A DNA stretch of 64,000 bases from JAZKHT01 sp040385245 (GTDB taxonomy: Bacteria; Pseudomonadota; Alphaproteobacteria; Rhodobacterales; Rhodobacteraceae): contig JAZKHT010000011.1 in the NCBI GenBank assembly GCA_040385245.1, forward strand, positions 124,001-188,000, read 5' to 3'. Below are positions 44,454-55,078 of this stretch, piece after piece (positions within the stretch are counted from its first letter, which is position 1; every line of letters begins with the position of its first letter). Position numbers and translations under genes: made by a program. The notes under the pieces were generated by a model. It searched no databases. It had not been told where the DNA came from and saw only the letters and a list, made by a program, of their open reading frames with translations.

Positions 44454-46493
44454 TCAGCGTAGCCGGATGCTCGATGTCGCCGACAGGCCTGTCGCGTCAA
44501 TCACCGACAGGGTCAGAAAACCCTTTTCATCCAGCGGCAGCAGGGTGGCACGGTCGCGCGTCTGCGTGGCGACGGGCAGCCCGTCCGCCAGCCAGCTAAA
44601 GGGGGCGGTGCCGCCGGTGACGCGAACCAGCAGCCCTTGGGGCAAAAGTTCAACCTCGGCCCCATCGGGGGGGAAGCTGACTGCCGGGGCGTCGGCAGAC
44701 AGGGCAAAGGCGGCGGATCTTGACCGGAAGCGCTGCAAGGGTTGCGGCAATTGCGCGTTTGACAGCAGCAAGGTCGCAGGTGGCGCAGGCGGTTGCGGAT
44801 CAAGTGCCGGTTTCAGTCGCGCGAATGCCTGAAACAGCACCGGGGCGGCAAGGTCTGCGCCGAATGCGCCCGGCACAGGGGTGCCATCGGCGCGACCCAT
44901 CCAGATGCCCACCACGTGCCGTCCGTCAAAGCCGATCGCCCAGGCATCGCGGTGGCCGTAGCTTGTGCCGGTTTTATAGGCCAGCCGGTTGGTGGGGGCA
45001 CCCGGCGGTGGCGCAAGGCCCGCCAGAATGTCACCCACCTGCCACGCCGAAACGGGTGACAATACGCGTAGGCCGGGTTCACTTTGCTGCGGCGTCCACC
45101 GCAGCGGCAGCGGAACGCCGCCCCGCGCCATGGTGGCGTATAGTTGCACCATGTCCTGCAACGTCACTCCGATCCCGCCCAGGGCAATCGCCAGTCCTGG
45201 CGCCCCGTCAGGCAAGGCATAGTGCACGCCAGCCCGGTCAAGCGCGGTCAACAGGCGGGCTGGACCCAGCGCCTCGGTCAATTGCACGACGGGGATGTTC
45301 AGGGACAGTTGCAACGCCTCGCGCAGGCGGATCGTGCCGCGATACTGGCGGTCAAAATTTTGCGGCGCATAGGTGCCGAACCGGGTTGGCCGATCTTCGA
45401 CAAGTGTTTCGGGATGGACCAGACCGTCATCGAAGGCAAGGCCATAGACCAACGGTTTCAGCGTTGATCCGGGCGACCGCAGCGCCTGCGTCATGTCGAC
45501 GAACCCTTGCCGCGCGTCGCCCCGGAACGCAGCCGACCCGACCGAGGCCAGAATCTCACCGGTGCGATGATCGGCCACGACCAACGCCACCTGTAACCGG
45601 TCACCCTGTCCCGCGACGGTCTGCGCCGCCAGGGTTTCCAACGCCTTTTGCAGCGGGCGGTCAATGGTCAAGGCAATCCGCTGCGCCGCTGGATCGGCCC
45701 TGCGCGCGCGATCCGCCAGATGCGGGGCAAGGGCCGGAAAGGGGCGGCGGGCGGCGGGAACGGGTTCTGTGCGTGCGGCGCGGCCTTGATCGGCATCGAT
45801 CACGCCCGCCATAACCGCGCGGGCGAGAACGCGGTCACGGGCATCGCCTGCGGCCTGAACGTTTCGGTCGGGGCGGCGGCCTTCGGGGCTTTGTGGCAGG
45901 GCCACGAGCAGGGCCGCTTCGGCCGGGGTCAGGCGGTAGGGTTCCTTGCCAAGGTAGGCCAGCGAGGCCGCGCGCAGCCCTTCAAGATTGCCGCCAAAGG
46001 GGGCAAGATGCAGATACAGGTTCACGATCTGATCCTTGGACAACCGCCGTTCCAGTGCCAGCGCAAGGCGGATCTGGCGCAGCTTGCCCTGCCAGCGGCC
46101 AGTGCCCGACGATTCCAGCAGCCGGGCCACCTGCATCGTCAGGGTGGACCCGCCCGAGATGACCTGACCGTTCCACAACGCCTGCAGACCCGCCCGAAGC
46201 AGCGCGCGCCCATCCACGCCGCGATGCGAAAGAAAGCGCCGATCCTCGAACGCAAGCAGCATCGCGATGTAACCCGGATCGGCCTGCACCCTGTTCAGCG
46301 CCAGCCGCCAGCGCCCATCTGCCACAGTATAGGCACGCAAAAGATCCCCCTGTCTGTCCACCACCTCGACCGAGGTGGCAATCGCCAAAGGAGGCAGGAT
46401 GGTCGCGCCAACCCAGGCGTCGCCCGCATCACGCGCAACAGCGGCAAGCCACAGGCTAACCGCCAGCGCGAATGTGGCCCGCGCCCGCATCAC
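44454..46493 (-). CDS. pbpC: Penicillin-binding protein 1C
   Basis: This is a 679-residue bifunctional cell-wall enzyme. A membrane anchor (1-20) is followed by a glycosyltransferase domain (LAFEDRRFLSHRGVDGRA, VISGGSTLTMQVARLLE), a transpeptidase domain with the active-site SxxK (SPGSTLKPLVYG), the SLN triad and KTGTSYG, and the PBP1C C-terminal domain (residues about 590-679). Its start overlaps the alpha-2-macroglobulin stop by 4 bases, the known yfhM-pbpC pairing: the wall enzyme repairs damage while the macroglobulin traps attacking proteases. Confidence 0.96.
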   Translation of the reverse strand: MMRARATFALAVSLWLAAVARDAGDAWVGATILPPLAIATSVEVVDRQGDLLRAYTVADGRWRLALNRVQADPGYIAMLLAFEDRRFLSHRGVDGRALLRAGLQALWNGQVISGGSTLTMQVARLLESSGTGRWQGKLRQIRLALALERRLSKDQIVNLYLHLAPFGGNLEGLRAASLAYLGKEPYRLTPAEAALLVALPQSPEGRRPDRNVQAAGDARDRVLARAVMAGVIDADQGRAARTEPVPAARRPFPALAPHLADRARRADPAAQRIALTIDRPLQKALETLAAQTVAGQGDRLQVALVVADHRTGEILASVGSAAFRGDARQGFVDMTQALRSPGSTLKPLVYGLAFDDGLVHPETLVEDRPTRFGTYAPQNFDRQYRGTIRLREALQLSLNIPVVQLTEALGPARLLTALDRAGVHYALPDGAPGLAIALGGIGVTLQDMVQLYATMARGGVPLPLRWTPQQSEPGLRVLSPVSAWQVGDILAGLAPPPGAPTNRLAYKTGTSYGHRDAWAIGFDGRHVVGIWMGRADGTPVPGAFGADLAAPVLFQAFARLKPALDPQPPAPPATLLLSNAQLPQPLQRFRSRSAAFALSADAPAVSFPPDGAEVELLPQGLLVRVTGGTAPFSWLADGLPVATQTRDRATLLPLDEKGFLTLSVIDATGLSATSSIRLR

Positions 46494-49400
46494 TCCGTCA
46501 CGGTCAAGGTGCCCATGTCAGACCGCGCGCGGAAGTCGGGGCGATACATATCCTCGACTGCGGCGGCGGGATGATGGAACACCCCCGGCGACACGGCCCG
46601 CACGACATAGCCCAGACGGAACGCCTGATTGTCCATCCGGTCTACCGCCGTCAGAAACCGGTCCTGCCTGAATTCGGCATTCGCCACATCCGCCAGCAGA
46701 TCAAGGGCAGACAGGGCAGGAACGGTTCCGCCGGTCAGCAGGTTGGGATTGTCGATCTCGAACCCTGCTGGCAGCGGGTCGCTGATCATAAAGCGCGCCT
46801 CGCCTGTGCCGAAGGGGGTCACTTCCAGCACCGTGATCAGACGTGTGCCGACGGGAACGGTTGTCACATCGGTAGCGGTGCCATCCATCTTGTAATAGCT
46901 GCGCGTGATCGCATAGCCATTGCCGCTGGCTGGTTCGGGTTCGGTTGGCACCCCGTAGGTGGTGACGGTCAGCGTGGTGTCGGCCCCGGCGTTGGCAACG
47001 ACGGTGGGTGTCCCGTCGCCATCCAGCATCCGCACCAGCGGGCCGGTTGCCGCTGCGCCGTTCAGGGTGATCCCGTCCGCCCCGCGCCGGTCGATCAGTG
47101 CATTGGCGGCCAGCAGGGCCCATGTGCTTTCCTGCGTGGACAGGGTTTTGGTTGTCACGATCCGATCCGTCAGCGCCTCGCGGTCGACGGCTTGTGATCC
47201 CGCCTCGACTGCCAGGGTAAGAACCGCAGCGGCATCGCGATAGTAGGTGCCGTAATCGGCGCGGAACACCTGTTCGGTTTCCGGGCCGGATTGGGCCGAC
47301 AGCAGCGCCGCCGCGCGGCGGAACATGGCGTCTGCACGGGTCTGGTCGCCATAGCTGGCCAAGGCTGCCCCCAATTGCGCCATCGCCGTCGGGGTGGCGA
47401 AGGCATCGCCTTTGACATCGGCGTAATAGCGCAGATCGCCCACCGCAGCCGCCCCTTCGCGGGCCAGCACCATCAGGGCATAGGCCAGCGCCTCGCCCCC
47501 ACGGTCAAAGTCGGGGGCGTAATTCACCTGATTGCGCAGGTTGTCCAACGCGCTGCGGAAGGCGGCATCCGGCACATCATGACCGCGCGCCTTTGCCCGA
47601 CTGAGGAAGTCGGTGACAAAGGCATCCAGCCAGAAATCCCCAGACGCGGGCCGCCACAGGCCAAAGGCCCCTTCGGCAGTCTGGTTCGACAGAACTTCGG
47701 CCACAGACTCGGCCACACGTTGGCGGATGGCGTCTGATCCCGGCAGGTCCATCGCCTGTGCCACGTCGTCGAAATACAGCAGCGGCAGCGCTTTGGAGGT
47801 GATCTGTTCGGTACAGCCATAGGGATAGCGGTCCAGCGCCGCCAACAGTCCCGGCGCGTTCAGGCGCGCAATCGGCCCAACCGCCAACGTGGCCCGTGCA
47901 CCGGGGGCAAGACCCGCGAAAACGTCTGTATCGAAGGTGAAGCTTTGCCCCTTGGCCAGATCGAGGCGCGAAACACGGGCAACCTCGGGGTCGTTCACCT
48001 GCACGGGCAGGGTCAGGGTCTTGGTCAACACCTTGCCATCGGGGGTCGTCAGCGCGACCTGCACGCTGTGCAGGCCGACATCCCCCGCTGTCAGTGGAAC
48101 GGACAGCACCTGTTTTCCTTGTTCGGCCAGGTCAAAGCCTGACGGCAAAGCACCCAGTGTCATCCCATCGGCCGTGACATCCAGACCCATCCGCCCCGCG
48201 GGGCCGGTGGCGTGGACCACCTCAAGCAACAGGCGCGACTGATCCCCGGGCGACAAAAAGCGCGGCAGGCTGGCGGTGACCACCACCGGATCGCGCACCA
48301 GCACATCGGCCTGCGCCTGTCCCACGCCAGTTTCGGACCAGACGACCGCCATCACGCGCACCGTGCCGTTGAAGCTGGGCAGATCAAAGGTGGCCCGGGC
48401 ATAGCCATCTGCCCCCACCTGAACCGGGCCGGTGAAATAGGCCACCAGTTCTTCTGTCGGCGGGGGCGATTGCAGTCGCGCCTGCGCGCCCGCGTCGCCA
48501 CCCGAACGCACGGTTCCGGCAGCCCCGTTCAGCCCGTCGATCAAACGGCCATAGACGTCGCGGATACCGATCCCCAATTTGCGCTGGCCAAAGTAATGGC
48601 CCTGCGGATCGGGGGCCTGAAAGCCGGTCAGGTTCAGGATGCCGACATCCACGGCGGCAATCGTGGCATAGGCAGTGTCGCCATCAAAGATGCCATCCAC
48701 CTTGACCGCGATGTCCAATGGCCCGCGCGGAGCCGCCTCGGCCGCCATCTCCATTCGGGCAGACAGGGCGCGCGCGCCGGGATCAATCGCGGCATGGGTC
48801 AGACCCAGCGCACGGGCAGGGTTGCGCCCAGCCGCCACGTCCATCGGGCGCAGCACCGATGCGGTGACATAGACACCTGCGCCCCAGTCATCGGTCACGG
48901 TCAGTGGGATGAGGTTTTCCCCTTCGGTCACCTCGATGGCCTGCATGGCGACAAGCCGATTTGACAGCACCATCACCAGCGCCGTGCCTGCGCTGCGCGG
49001 CACAATGCGCAGCGTCGCTGTATCCCCGGGCTTGTAGGCGGGTTTGTCCAGTGACAGTTCCAGCGTGTCGGGCGTCGATGTCACATCGGCGGGCGCATAC
49101 CATCCGGCATAGAACGTGGTCGACGTGGCGGCGGGTTGCCCATCGATGCGTTCCACCGACAGCTCGTACTCTCCCCACGTGACGGGGGCGGCAATGTCGA
49201 CGGGCGCAGCCCCCAAGGTGGCGGTACCGTCGGCGACACGGACACGGGTCGTCACAGGTTCCCATGACCAGTTGCCATAGCTTTGATACCATTGATACGT
49301 CGTCTCGATCCGCGCGAGTTCCCATTTGACCGGCATATTGGCGGCATCGCCATCCGCCCCGACGCCGATCAGCGAAAAGCGGGCATCGGTGCCTTCGGCA

Positions 49401-51910
49401 ACCACATCGTCGAACAAGGGTTTGACGCCAATCATCGGGGCCGATGGGTCAAGCGCCTTGGTCACAACCCGCTCCACGGGCCGGCCCGACCCTTCCGCGA
49501 TGCGCAGGGTGATCCGCGCCTCAAGCGGGCGCTGCGGATCGGACACTTGCGGCAAGGGAACGGCGAGCACGGCTTTGCCCGCATCATCGGTGCGCGTGCC
49601 GGCAAACGGTTCCAACCGCGCATCAAAGGGTTCGTCATGGCGGCCAAAAACATAGCCGGGAAAGGCGTCAAGGCCGCTTGCGGCACGCAGCAGCACCTCG
49701 CCCTCGATTGCTAGATCAGCCCCCGGCGCACCGAAAAGATAGCGCGCCGCGACGTCAAGTTCGGGCGTGTCACCCAGCCGAACCGGCGCATCGGACAGGG
49801 TCAGGTCAAAGTCGATGCGTTCGGGCAAGAAATCCTCGACCAGAAAGGTCTTTGACGCCAGCGGCGGGGCATCGGCATCTGCCAACACCTCAAGCCGCCA
49901 GACGCCGCGCGGGGCTGTGCCCGCCACGGGCAGCGCAAAGACATGCCCGCCCGCACCTGCATCGGCGGACAGGCTGCGCGAATATTCCACACCATCGGGG
50001 CGTTTCAGCACGGCTGTCAACGGCAGGCCCGGCACGGCCCCGGCCTGCGCATCGCGGGCAAGGGCGGTGACATGCACCGTTTCCCCGGCACGATACGCGC
50101 CCCGGTCGGTGGTCAGGAATACATCGACGGGGGGGGCCGCCTCGCGCCCTTCAACCCCGCGGTCGGACAAGTCGAATTCGGGGTCGGTCAGGGACAGGAA
50201 CGCCAGATCATCCGCATCGCGCGCCACGATCAGCGCGGGCGATGCCCCGCCCAGCCCACGGGTCAGACCCGCATCAAAGCGGGCATAGCCCAAGGCATCG
50301 GTGATGGCCGATCCCAGCACCTCGTTCGCCTTTGACACCAGATCGACGGTGATCCCCGCCTTTGCCCCGGCGGTTCCCAGACTGCGGACAAAGACATGCA
50401 GACCGTCAACGCCGGAAAGCGATGTCAGGCCAAGATCGGACACGACAAACCATTGCCACCCGGCGGGCACGGCATAGGGATCAACCCCCGGCACGGATGC
50501 CTTTAGCGCGTACACCCCGGCGGGCTGGCCGGAAATCGCGTCGTCCAGCGGCAGACGGGTGGTGATGTCGCGGTTCACCTCCATCCCGACATCGGCCGTG
50601 CCGGTCCACACCTCGGTGCCCAGTTGATCGCGGAAATCGTATTCCTGATATTCGGCAATGGGCGCGCTGAAATAGCCGTTCTGGAAGGACCGCAGCAGGT
50701 TGCGGTCCGTCACCCGAAACAGGGTCAGGTTCAGCTTTTCGGTGTTCACCGTTTCCACCGGCAGCGCAGCCGACCCGGTGCGAGGCAGCATGTAGGCCCG
50801 CCCCGGAAAGCGCACGCCGGGGTTGCGGTCGCGGATATAGGCGGTGACGTCTACGGAACTGGCCAGAACCTGACCATCCGCGCTGGGCAACCCTTCGCGC
50901 AACGTGACGGTGTGGCGCGACCCGTGAACGACGCCTTCGACACACAGATCGGACCAGCCCGACACGGCAACGCTTAACCCCGGTTCATCAAGCTGCACAA
51001 AGGTGGAGTAATCGACGCCCGACTTTGCCAATTCTTCCGAAAAGACAATGCACAGCCTGGGTCGTGCCAGATCGCTTTCCACCCGGTTTTCGGTGACACG
51101 AAAGCCATATTTCCCGGCGGCATCGGCCAGATAGGCAGCTGTATCGTCGCGCGACTGCACCGATTGCGCCAGCCGCAGCGCCTGCACGGTGTCGCGGCCA
51201 CGGTCGATCTTTTCCAGCGCTTGCCCCATCGTCACCAGCACCGAATGGCGCAGTCCCGCGTCATCGGATCGCAGATAGGCGTTGATTGCGGCTGTATAGG
51301 TGCGGTCGCGGTAGTTGCGCTGATCGGGACCGTCGATATCACCCGCTGCCAGCAACAGGCGCGCGTATTCGGCCCAATCGTCCGATGCATCGGTGATCAC
51401 CGCCGCCGCCCCGACAAAGCGCGACGCCCCGTCCAGATCGCCAGACGCTTCTGCATCCGACGCCGACAGTCGCAAATCGTCAACCGTCCAGCCGTTCGCG
51501 ATATGGTCATTGCCCAACCGCGCGGCACTTTCGCTGGCCCCCACAATCTCCCAATTCTGCACAAAGCGCAGATCAGCACGCCGCTTTTGCGCCAGCGCCT
51601 CGGCCCCGTCATCAGCCGCGACGACGCGGGCAGAAAACGCGCCCTGGAAATAGGTTTCGTCGCCCGGCTGTGCCTTCAGAAAGCAACTGCCGTTGCGGGT
51701 GTTGAATGTCAGTGCGGTGCAGGCCGAATTTGCGATGCAGGCCGCCTCGCATGCCTCAAGCGTTGTGTCGAATGCGGTTGCGATGTCACCCCCCGGCAGG
51801 TCGGCATCCTGAGACAGGATCATCCGTTTCGGGGGGATCAGGTTCTCAGACCGGGCGGCGGCGGGCACGAGGAAAAGGCCCAAAATCAGGGCGGACAGCA
51901 GGCCACGCAT
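46490..51910 (-). CDS. yfhM: Alpha-2-macroglobulin family protease trap with N-terminal PAN domain
   Basis: This is an 1806-residue periplasmic protein. The signal peptide (MRGLLSALILGLFLVPAAAR) has no lipobox, so it is not clearly a lipoprotein like E. coli YfhM. A PAN/apple-like domain (about 30-95) has paired Cys (CEAACIANSACTALTF). Macroglobulin domains follow, and the thioester motif CTEQ is intact (YPYGCTEQITSKALP). The complement-like helical domain and C-terminal domains follow. The ATG at 51910 has AGAGG 7 bases upstream; a start 30 bases earlier is possible. It forms an operon with pbpC. Confidence 0.95.
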   Translation of the reverse strand: MRGLLSALILGLFLVPAAARSENLIPPKRMILSQDADLPGGDIATAFDTTLEACEAACIANSACTALTFNTRNGSCFLKAQPGDETYFQGAFSARVVAADDGAEALAQKRRADLRFVQNWEIVGASESAARLGNDHIANGWTVDDLRLSASDAEASGDLDGASRFVGAAAVITDASDDWAEYARLLLAAGDIDGPDQRNYRDRTYTAAINAYLRSDDAGLRHSVLVTMGQALEKIDRGRDTVQALRLAQSVQSRDDTAAYLADAAGKYGFRVTENRVESDLARPRLCIVFSEELAKSGVDYSTFVQLDEPGLSVAVSGWSDLCVEGVVHGSRHTVTLREGLPSADGQVLASSVDVTAYIRDRNPGVRFPGRAYMLPRTGSAALPVETVNTEKLNLTLFRVTDRNLLRSFQNGYFSAPIAEYQEYDFRDQLGTEVWTGTADVGMEVNRDITTRLPLDDAISGQPAGVYALKASVPGVDPYAVPAGWQWFVVSDLGLTSLSGVDGLHVFVRSLGTAGAKAGITVDLVSKANEVLGSAITDALGYARFDAGLTRGLGGASPALIVARDADDLAFLSLTDPEFDLSDRGVEGREAAPPVDVFLTTDRGAYRAGETVHVTALARDAQAGAVPGLPLTAVLKRPDGVEYSRSLSADAGAGGHVFALPVAGTAPRGVWRLEVLADADAPPLASKTFLVEDFLPERIDFDLTLSDAPVRLGDTPELDVAARYLFGAPGADLAIEGEVLLRAASGLDAFPGYVFGRHDEPFDARLEPFAGTRTDDAGKAVLAVPLPQVSDPQRPLEARITLRIAEGSGRPVERVVTKALDPSAPMIGVKPLFDDVVAEGTDARFSLIGVGADGDAANMPVKWELARIETTYQWYQSYGNWSWEPVTTRVRVADGTATLGAAPVDIAAPVTWGEYELSVERIDGQPAATSTTFYAGWYAPADVTSTPDTLELSLDKPAYKPGDTATLRIVPRSAGTALVMVLSNRLVAMQAIEVTEGENLIPLTVTDDWGAGVYVTASVLRPMDVAAGRNPARALGLTHAAIDPGARALSARMEMAAEAAPRGPLDIAVKVDGIFDGDTAYATIAAVDVGILNLTGFQAPDPQGHYFGQRKLGIGIRDVYGRLIDGLNGAAGTVRSGGDAGAQARLQSPPPTEELVAYFTGPVQVGADGYARATFDLPSFNGTVRVMAVVWSETGVGQAQADVLVRDPVVVTASLPRFLSPGDQSRLLLEVVHATGPAGRMGLDVTADGMTLGALPSGFDLAEQGKQVLSVPLTAGDVGLHSVQVALTTPDGKVLTKTLTLPVQVNDPEVARVSRLDLAKGQSFTFDTDVFAGLAPGARATLAVGPIARLNAPGLLAALDRYPYGCTEQITSKALPLLYFDDVAQAMDLPGSDAIRQRVAESVAEVLSNQTAEGAFGLWRPASGDFWLDAFVTDFLSRAKARGHDVPDAAFRSALDNLRNQVNYAPDFDRGGEALAYALMVLAREGAAAVGDLRYYADVKGDAFATPTAMAQLGAALASYGDQTRADAMFRRAAALLSAQSGPETEQVFRADYGTYYRDAAAVLTLAVEAGSQAVDREALTDRIVTTKTLSTQESTWALLAANALIDRRGADGITLNGAAATGPLVRMLDGDGTPTVVANAGADTTLTVTTYGVPTEPEPASGNGYAITRSYYKMDGTATDVTTVPVGTRLITVLEVTPFGTGEARFMISDPLPAGFEIDNPNLLTGGTVPALSALDLLADVANAEFRQDRFLTAVDRMDNQAFRLGYVVRAVSPGVFHHPAAAVEDMYRPDFRARSDMGTLTVTE

Positions 51911-52058
51911 CGCAGCACCTCTTGGTTGAACAACCCCCATGCTGGCACGGCACTGCCGTGTGCGGCAAGGATTCGCAAAGCAGAGTGCGTTAATGTCCGG
52001 TTCATCTTGATGTCCGATGCTGGCCGCGATTGGGGCCTTCAGAAGCTAGGCGCGACGG

Positions 52059-54239
52059 ATGGAGATGATGGATCGGCTGGCAAAGGAACGGCGTGCGCGC
52101 CTTGCCGCCGAACGCCTGCTGGAACACAAAAGCCGCGAACTGGTCGCCGCCCATGAAAAGCTGGCGCTGCATGCCCGCGCCCTGTCGGATCAGGTGATCG
52201 AGCAGCGCACCATGGCGCGCAACGCAGTGTCAGAGAACGCGGCGTTGAAGGGCCAGAACTCGCGATTTGTCACCGACCTTGATCGCGCCCATACCGCCGC
52301 CGTGATGGCCGAACGGCGGTTGTGGGACAGTGTCGACACCCTGCGTGACGGTTTTGCCGTGTTCGACGCATGCAAACGGCTGGTCGTTGCCAACCACGCG
52401 TATCGGTTGTTGTTCGGGGCCGCGATTGCCCCCGGTCTGGCCGGCCCCGACGCGCTGCGCCTGTTGATCGACGATGACCGGATCGATACAGGGGCCGAAC
52501 CTGCGACCGACTGGCTGGCGCGCATGGCAGCACGGTGGGACAGTGACCCGATCCCGCCCGAGGTGATCGCCTTTCGCAACGGCACATGGATCAGGTTGCA
52601 GGATCGACGCGCCCGTGACGGCGATCTTGTGTCGCTTGCGATCGACATCACCGACGCCAAGGCCCAACAGGCCGCACTGGAAACCGCGCGGGCCGCCGCC
52701 GAGGCTGCCAACCGCGCCAAATCCGCCTTTCTTGCCAACATGAGCCATGAAATCCGCACTCCAATGAATGGTGTGGTCGGCATGGCGGAATTGTTGTGCG
52801 ACACGACCCTGACCGAAGAACAGCGCCTGTTCGCCGACACGATCCGGTCATCGGGCGAGGCGCTTTTGGTCATTATCAACGACATCCTGGATTATTCAAA
52901 GATCGAGGCGCAGCGTCTGACCCTCCACCCCGAACCCTTTGATCTGGAGCGGGTCATCCACGAGGTGACGATGCTGCTGCAACCCCGTGCCCGAGCGAAA
53001 GGGGTCGATCTGCTGATCGATTATGACATGTTCCTGCCGACCCGGTTTGTCGGCGATCCCGGGCGGTTGCGGCAGGTGCTGACCAATCTGATCGGCAATG
53101 CGGTCAAATTCACCGACAGTGGCCATGTTCTGACCCGTGTCGTCGGCGTGGATGCGGCAGGCGGCTGTCAGCTTCACATCACGGTCGAAGACACCGGCAT
53201 CGGCATCGCGCCCGAAAACCTTGAACGGGTGTTCGGAGAGTTCAATCAGGTTGACGATGCTGCGAACCGGCGGTTTGAAGGCACGGGCCTTGGCCTTGCC
53301 ATCACCCGCCGCCTGGTCGAATTGATGAAGGGGACGGTCTGGGTCGACAGCGAACCGGGGCAGGGCTCTTGTTTCGGGTTCCGCATCACCCTGCCGGTCG
53401 GCGAAGAAGTCGGCCCGTCACACCTGCCAATCACTCTGCGCCAGGTTCTCGTGGTCGATGACCAGTTCATCAACCGCACCATACTGGAACGTCAGTTGGT
53501 GCCCTGCGGCATGCAGGTGACGTTGTGCCGGTCCGGCGCGGATGCGCTGGCAGTTCTGTCACAGGACAGTGGTTATGACCTGGTGCTGACCGATCACGAC
53601 ATGCCGGACATGAACGGCATCGCGCTGGCTGGTCGAATTCGTGATGGTGGCTGGATCATGCCCGTGGTGCTGTTGTCATCAAATCCCGCCGCCGCGCGCG
53701 AGGCCGGGGCCGATGCACTGTCCGCCGTCCTGCAAAAACCCATCCTGCGGGCCGAGCTTTACCGACGTCTGCAATCGCTGTCCGCCCCGGTTCCCGCAGC
53801 GGTCCCACCTGCACCCCAAGGCACCCGACCGATGCGCGTGTTGACCGCCGAGGACAACCGCACCAACCAGCTTGTCTTTGCCAAGATGGTCAAGGACACA
53901 GGGATCGATCTTCTGTTTGCCAACAATGGGCTACAGGCGGTGGATCTGTGGCGCAGCTTTGCCCCGGACCTGATTTTCATGGATATCTCGATGCCGGAAA
54001 TGGATGGCCGCGACGCCGCCCGTGCCATTCGGGCCGCTGAACCGGACGGTGTTCACGTTCCGATTCTGGCGCTGACGGCCCATGCGATGGACAGCGACGG
54101 CACGTCGATCATGGCGGCCGGTATTGACCGGCACATGACCAAGCCGCTGCGGAAATCTGCCATCCTTGCGGCACTGACTGAATTCTGCCCGGCAGGAGTG
54201 TTGGCACCCGAAAAGGACAAGGGGTCCAATGCCCCCTAG
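52059..54239 (+). CDS. Soluble hybrid histidine kinase with two receiver domains
   Basis: This 726-residue protein has no membrane helix. A long N-terminal coiled coil (1-90) is followed by a PAS-like domain (about 90-200). HisKA has its His near 230 (NMSHEIRTPMNG). HATPase shows NLIGNAVKFTD, EDTGIGIAPENL and GTGLGLAITRR. Receiver 1 has an acceptor Asp near 512 (LVLTDHDMPDMNG) and receiver 2 near 642 (LIFMDISMPEMDG). No cognate output gene is adjacent. It is divergent from the macroglobulin gene across about 150 bases with no clear site. Confidence 0.93.
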   Translation: MEMMDRLAKERRARLAAERLLEHKSRELVAAHEKLALHARALSDQVIEQRTMARNAVSENAALKGQNSRFVTDLDRAHTAAVMAERRLWDSVDTLRDGFAVFDACKRLVVANHAYRLLFGAAIAPGLAGPDALRLLIDDDRIDTGAEPATDWLARMAARWDSDPIPPEVIAFRNGTWIRLQDRRARDGDLVSLAIDITDAKAQQAALETARAAAEAANRAKSAFLANMSHEIRTPMNGVVGMAELLCDTTLTEEQRLFADTIRSSGEALLVIINDILDYSKIEAQRLTLHPEPFDLERVIHEVTMLLQPRARAKGVDLLIDYDMFLPTRFVGDPGRLRQVLTNLIGNAVKFTDSGHVLTRVVGVDAAGGCQLHITVEDTGIGIAPENLERVFGEFNQVDDAANRRFEGTGLGLAITRRLVELMKGTVWVDSEPGQGSCFGFRITLPVGEEVGPSHLPITLRQVLVVDDQFINRTILERQLVPCGMQVTLCRSGADALAVLSQDSGYDLVLTDHDMPDMNGIALAGRIRDGGWIMPVVLLSSNPAAAREAGADALSAVLQKPILRAELYRRLQSLSAPVPAAVPPAPQGTRPMRVLTAEDNRTNQLVFAKMVKDTGIDLLFANNGLQAVDLWRSFAPDLIFMDISMPEMDGRDAARAIRAAEPDGVHVPILALTAHAMDSDGTSIMAAGIDRHMTKPLRKSAILAALTEFCPAGVLAPEKDKGSNAP

Positions 54240-54248
54240 ACCGTCGTA

Positions 54249-55043
54249 TCAGGCCGCCTTTTCCGCCATCGCATCGCGCAGAAAGACAAGCGTGTCGTCG
54301 CTGGAACGGGCCGCGTTATAGACATAGCCGCCTGTGGTAAAGCCGCGCAGATCATCCGGCGTGACAATCTGGTTTTCAGCGATGAACCGCGCCATGGCCC
54401 CACGGGCCTTTTTAGCGAAAAAGCTGACGATTTTTGCGTCGCCACCCTGTCCTTCCAGAAATACTGGCGTCACCACCCGCAGGCGCAGTGCCTTGCGGTC
54501 CACCGCGTGGAAATATTCCTGCGATGCGCAGTTCACTAGGACCGCCGTCCCGCAGTCCGCCGCCGCTGTGTTCAGCGCCTTGGCAATCTTGGCCCCCCAA
54601 TAGGCGTACAGATCGGCCCCTTTCGGGTTTGCCAACTTGCTGCCCATTTCCAGCCGATAAGGCTGGATCAGGTCCAGCGGGCGCAACAGGCCATAAAGTC
54701 CCGACAATATCCGTAAACGACCCTGCGCCCATCGCAGCGCATCCTCGTCCAGCGTCTTTGCCTCAAGCCCCGCATAGGTATCGCCATCAAAGCAGAAAGC
54801 GGCAGGTTTCACCGTCGCCGCATCGGGTTTGGCGCGAAAGGCCGCAAACCGGGCACGGTTCAGCTTTGCCAAGGGCTCCGAAATATCCATCAGGCGCCGC
54901 AGATCGGGCACCGTCAATCCCTTTGCGATGCGGGCCAACCGCGCCGCGTCGGCGGCAAACGTGGGATCGGTCGGCAATACCCCATCGGGCAGCGCGCGTG
55001 GTGCCTCGTCCAGACGTTTTGCGGGGGAAATCACGGTCAGCAT
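54249..55043 (-). CDS. yaaA: Peroxide stress protein YaaA
   Basis: This 264-residue DUF328/YaaA protein shows LTVISPAKRLDE, the LNRARFAAF segment, FSGLYGLLRPLDLIQPYRLEMG-like core (here ILSGLYGLLRPLDL) and VVTPVFLEGQGGDAKIVSFFAKKARG. In E. coli, YaaA lowers free iron during peroxide stress. GGAG lies 7 bases before ATG 55043. It is convergent with the hybrid kinase. Confidence 0.93.
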   Translation of the reverse strand: MLTVISPAKRLDEAPRALPDGVLPTDPTFAADAARLARIAKGLTVPDLRRLMDISEPLAKLNRARFAAFRAKPDAATVKPAAFCFDGDTYAGLEAKTLDEDALRWAQGRLRILSGLYGLLRPLDLIQPYRLEMGSKLANPKGADLYAYWGAKIAKALNTAAADCGTAVLVNCASQEYFHAVDRKALRLRVVTPVFLEGQGGDAKIVSFFAKKARGAMARFIAENQIVTPDDLRGFTTGGYVYNAARSSDDTLVFLRDAMAEKAA

Positions 55044-55078
55044 CAAAGTCTCCAAGTTGCCCACAAACGTAGGGCGCA

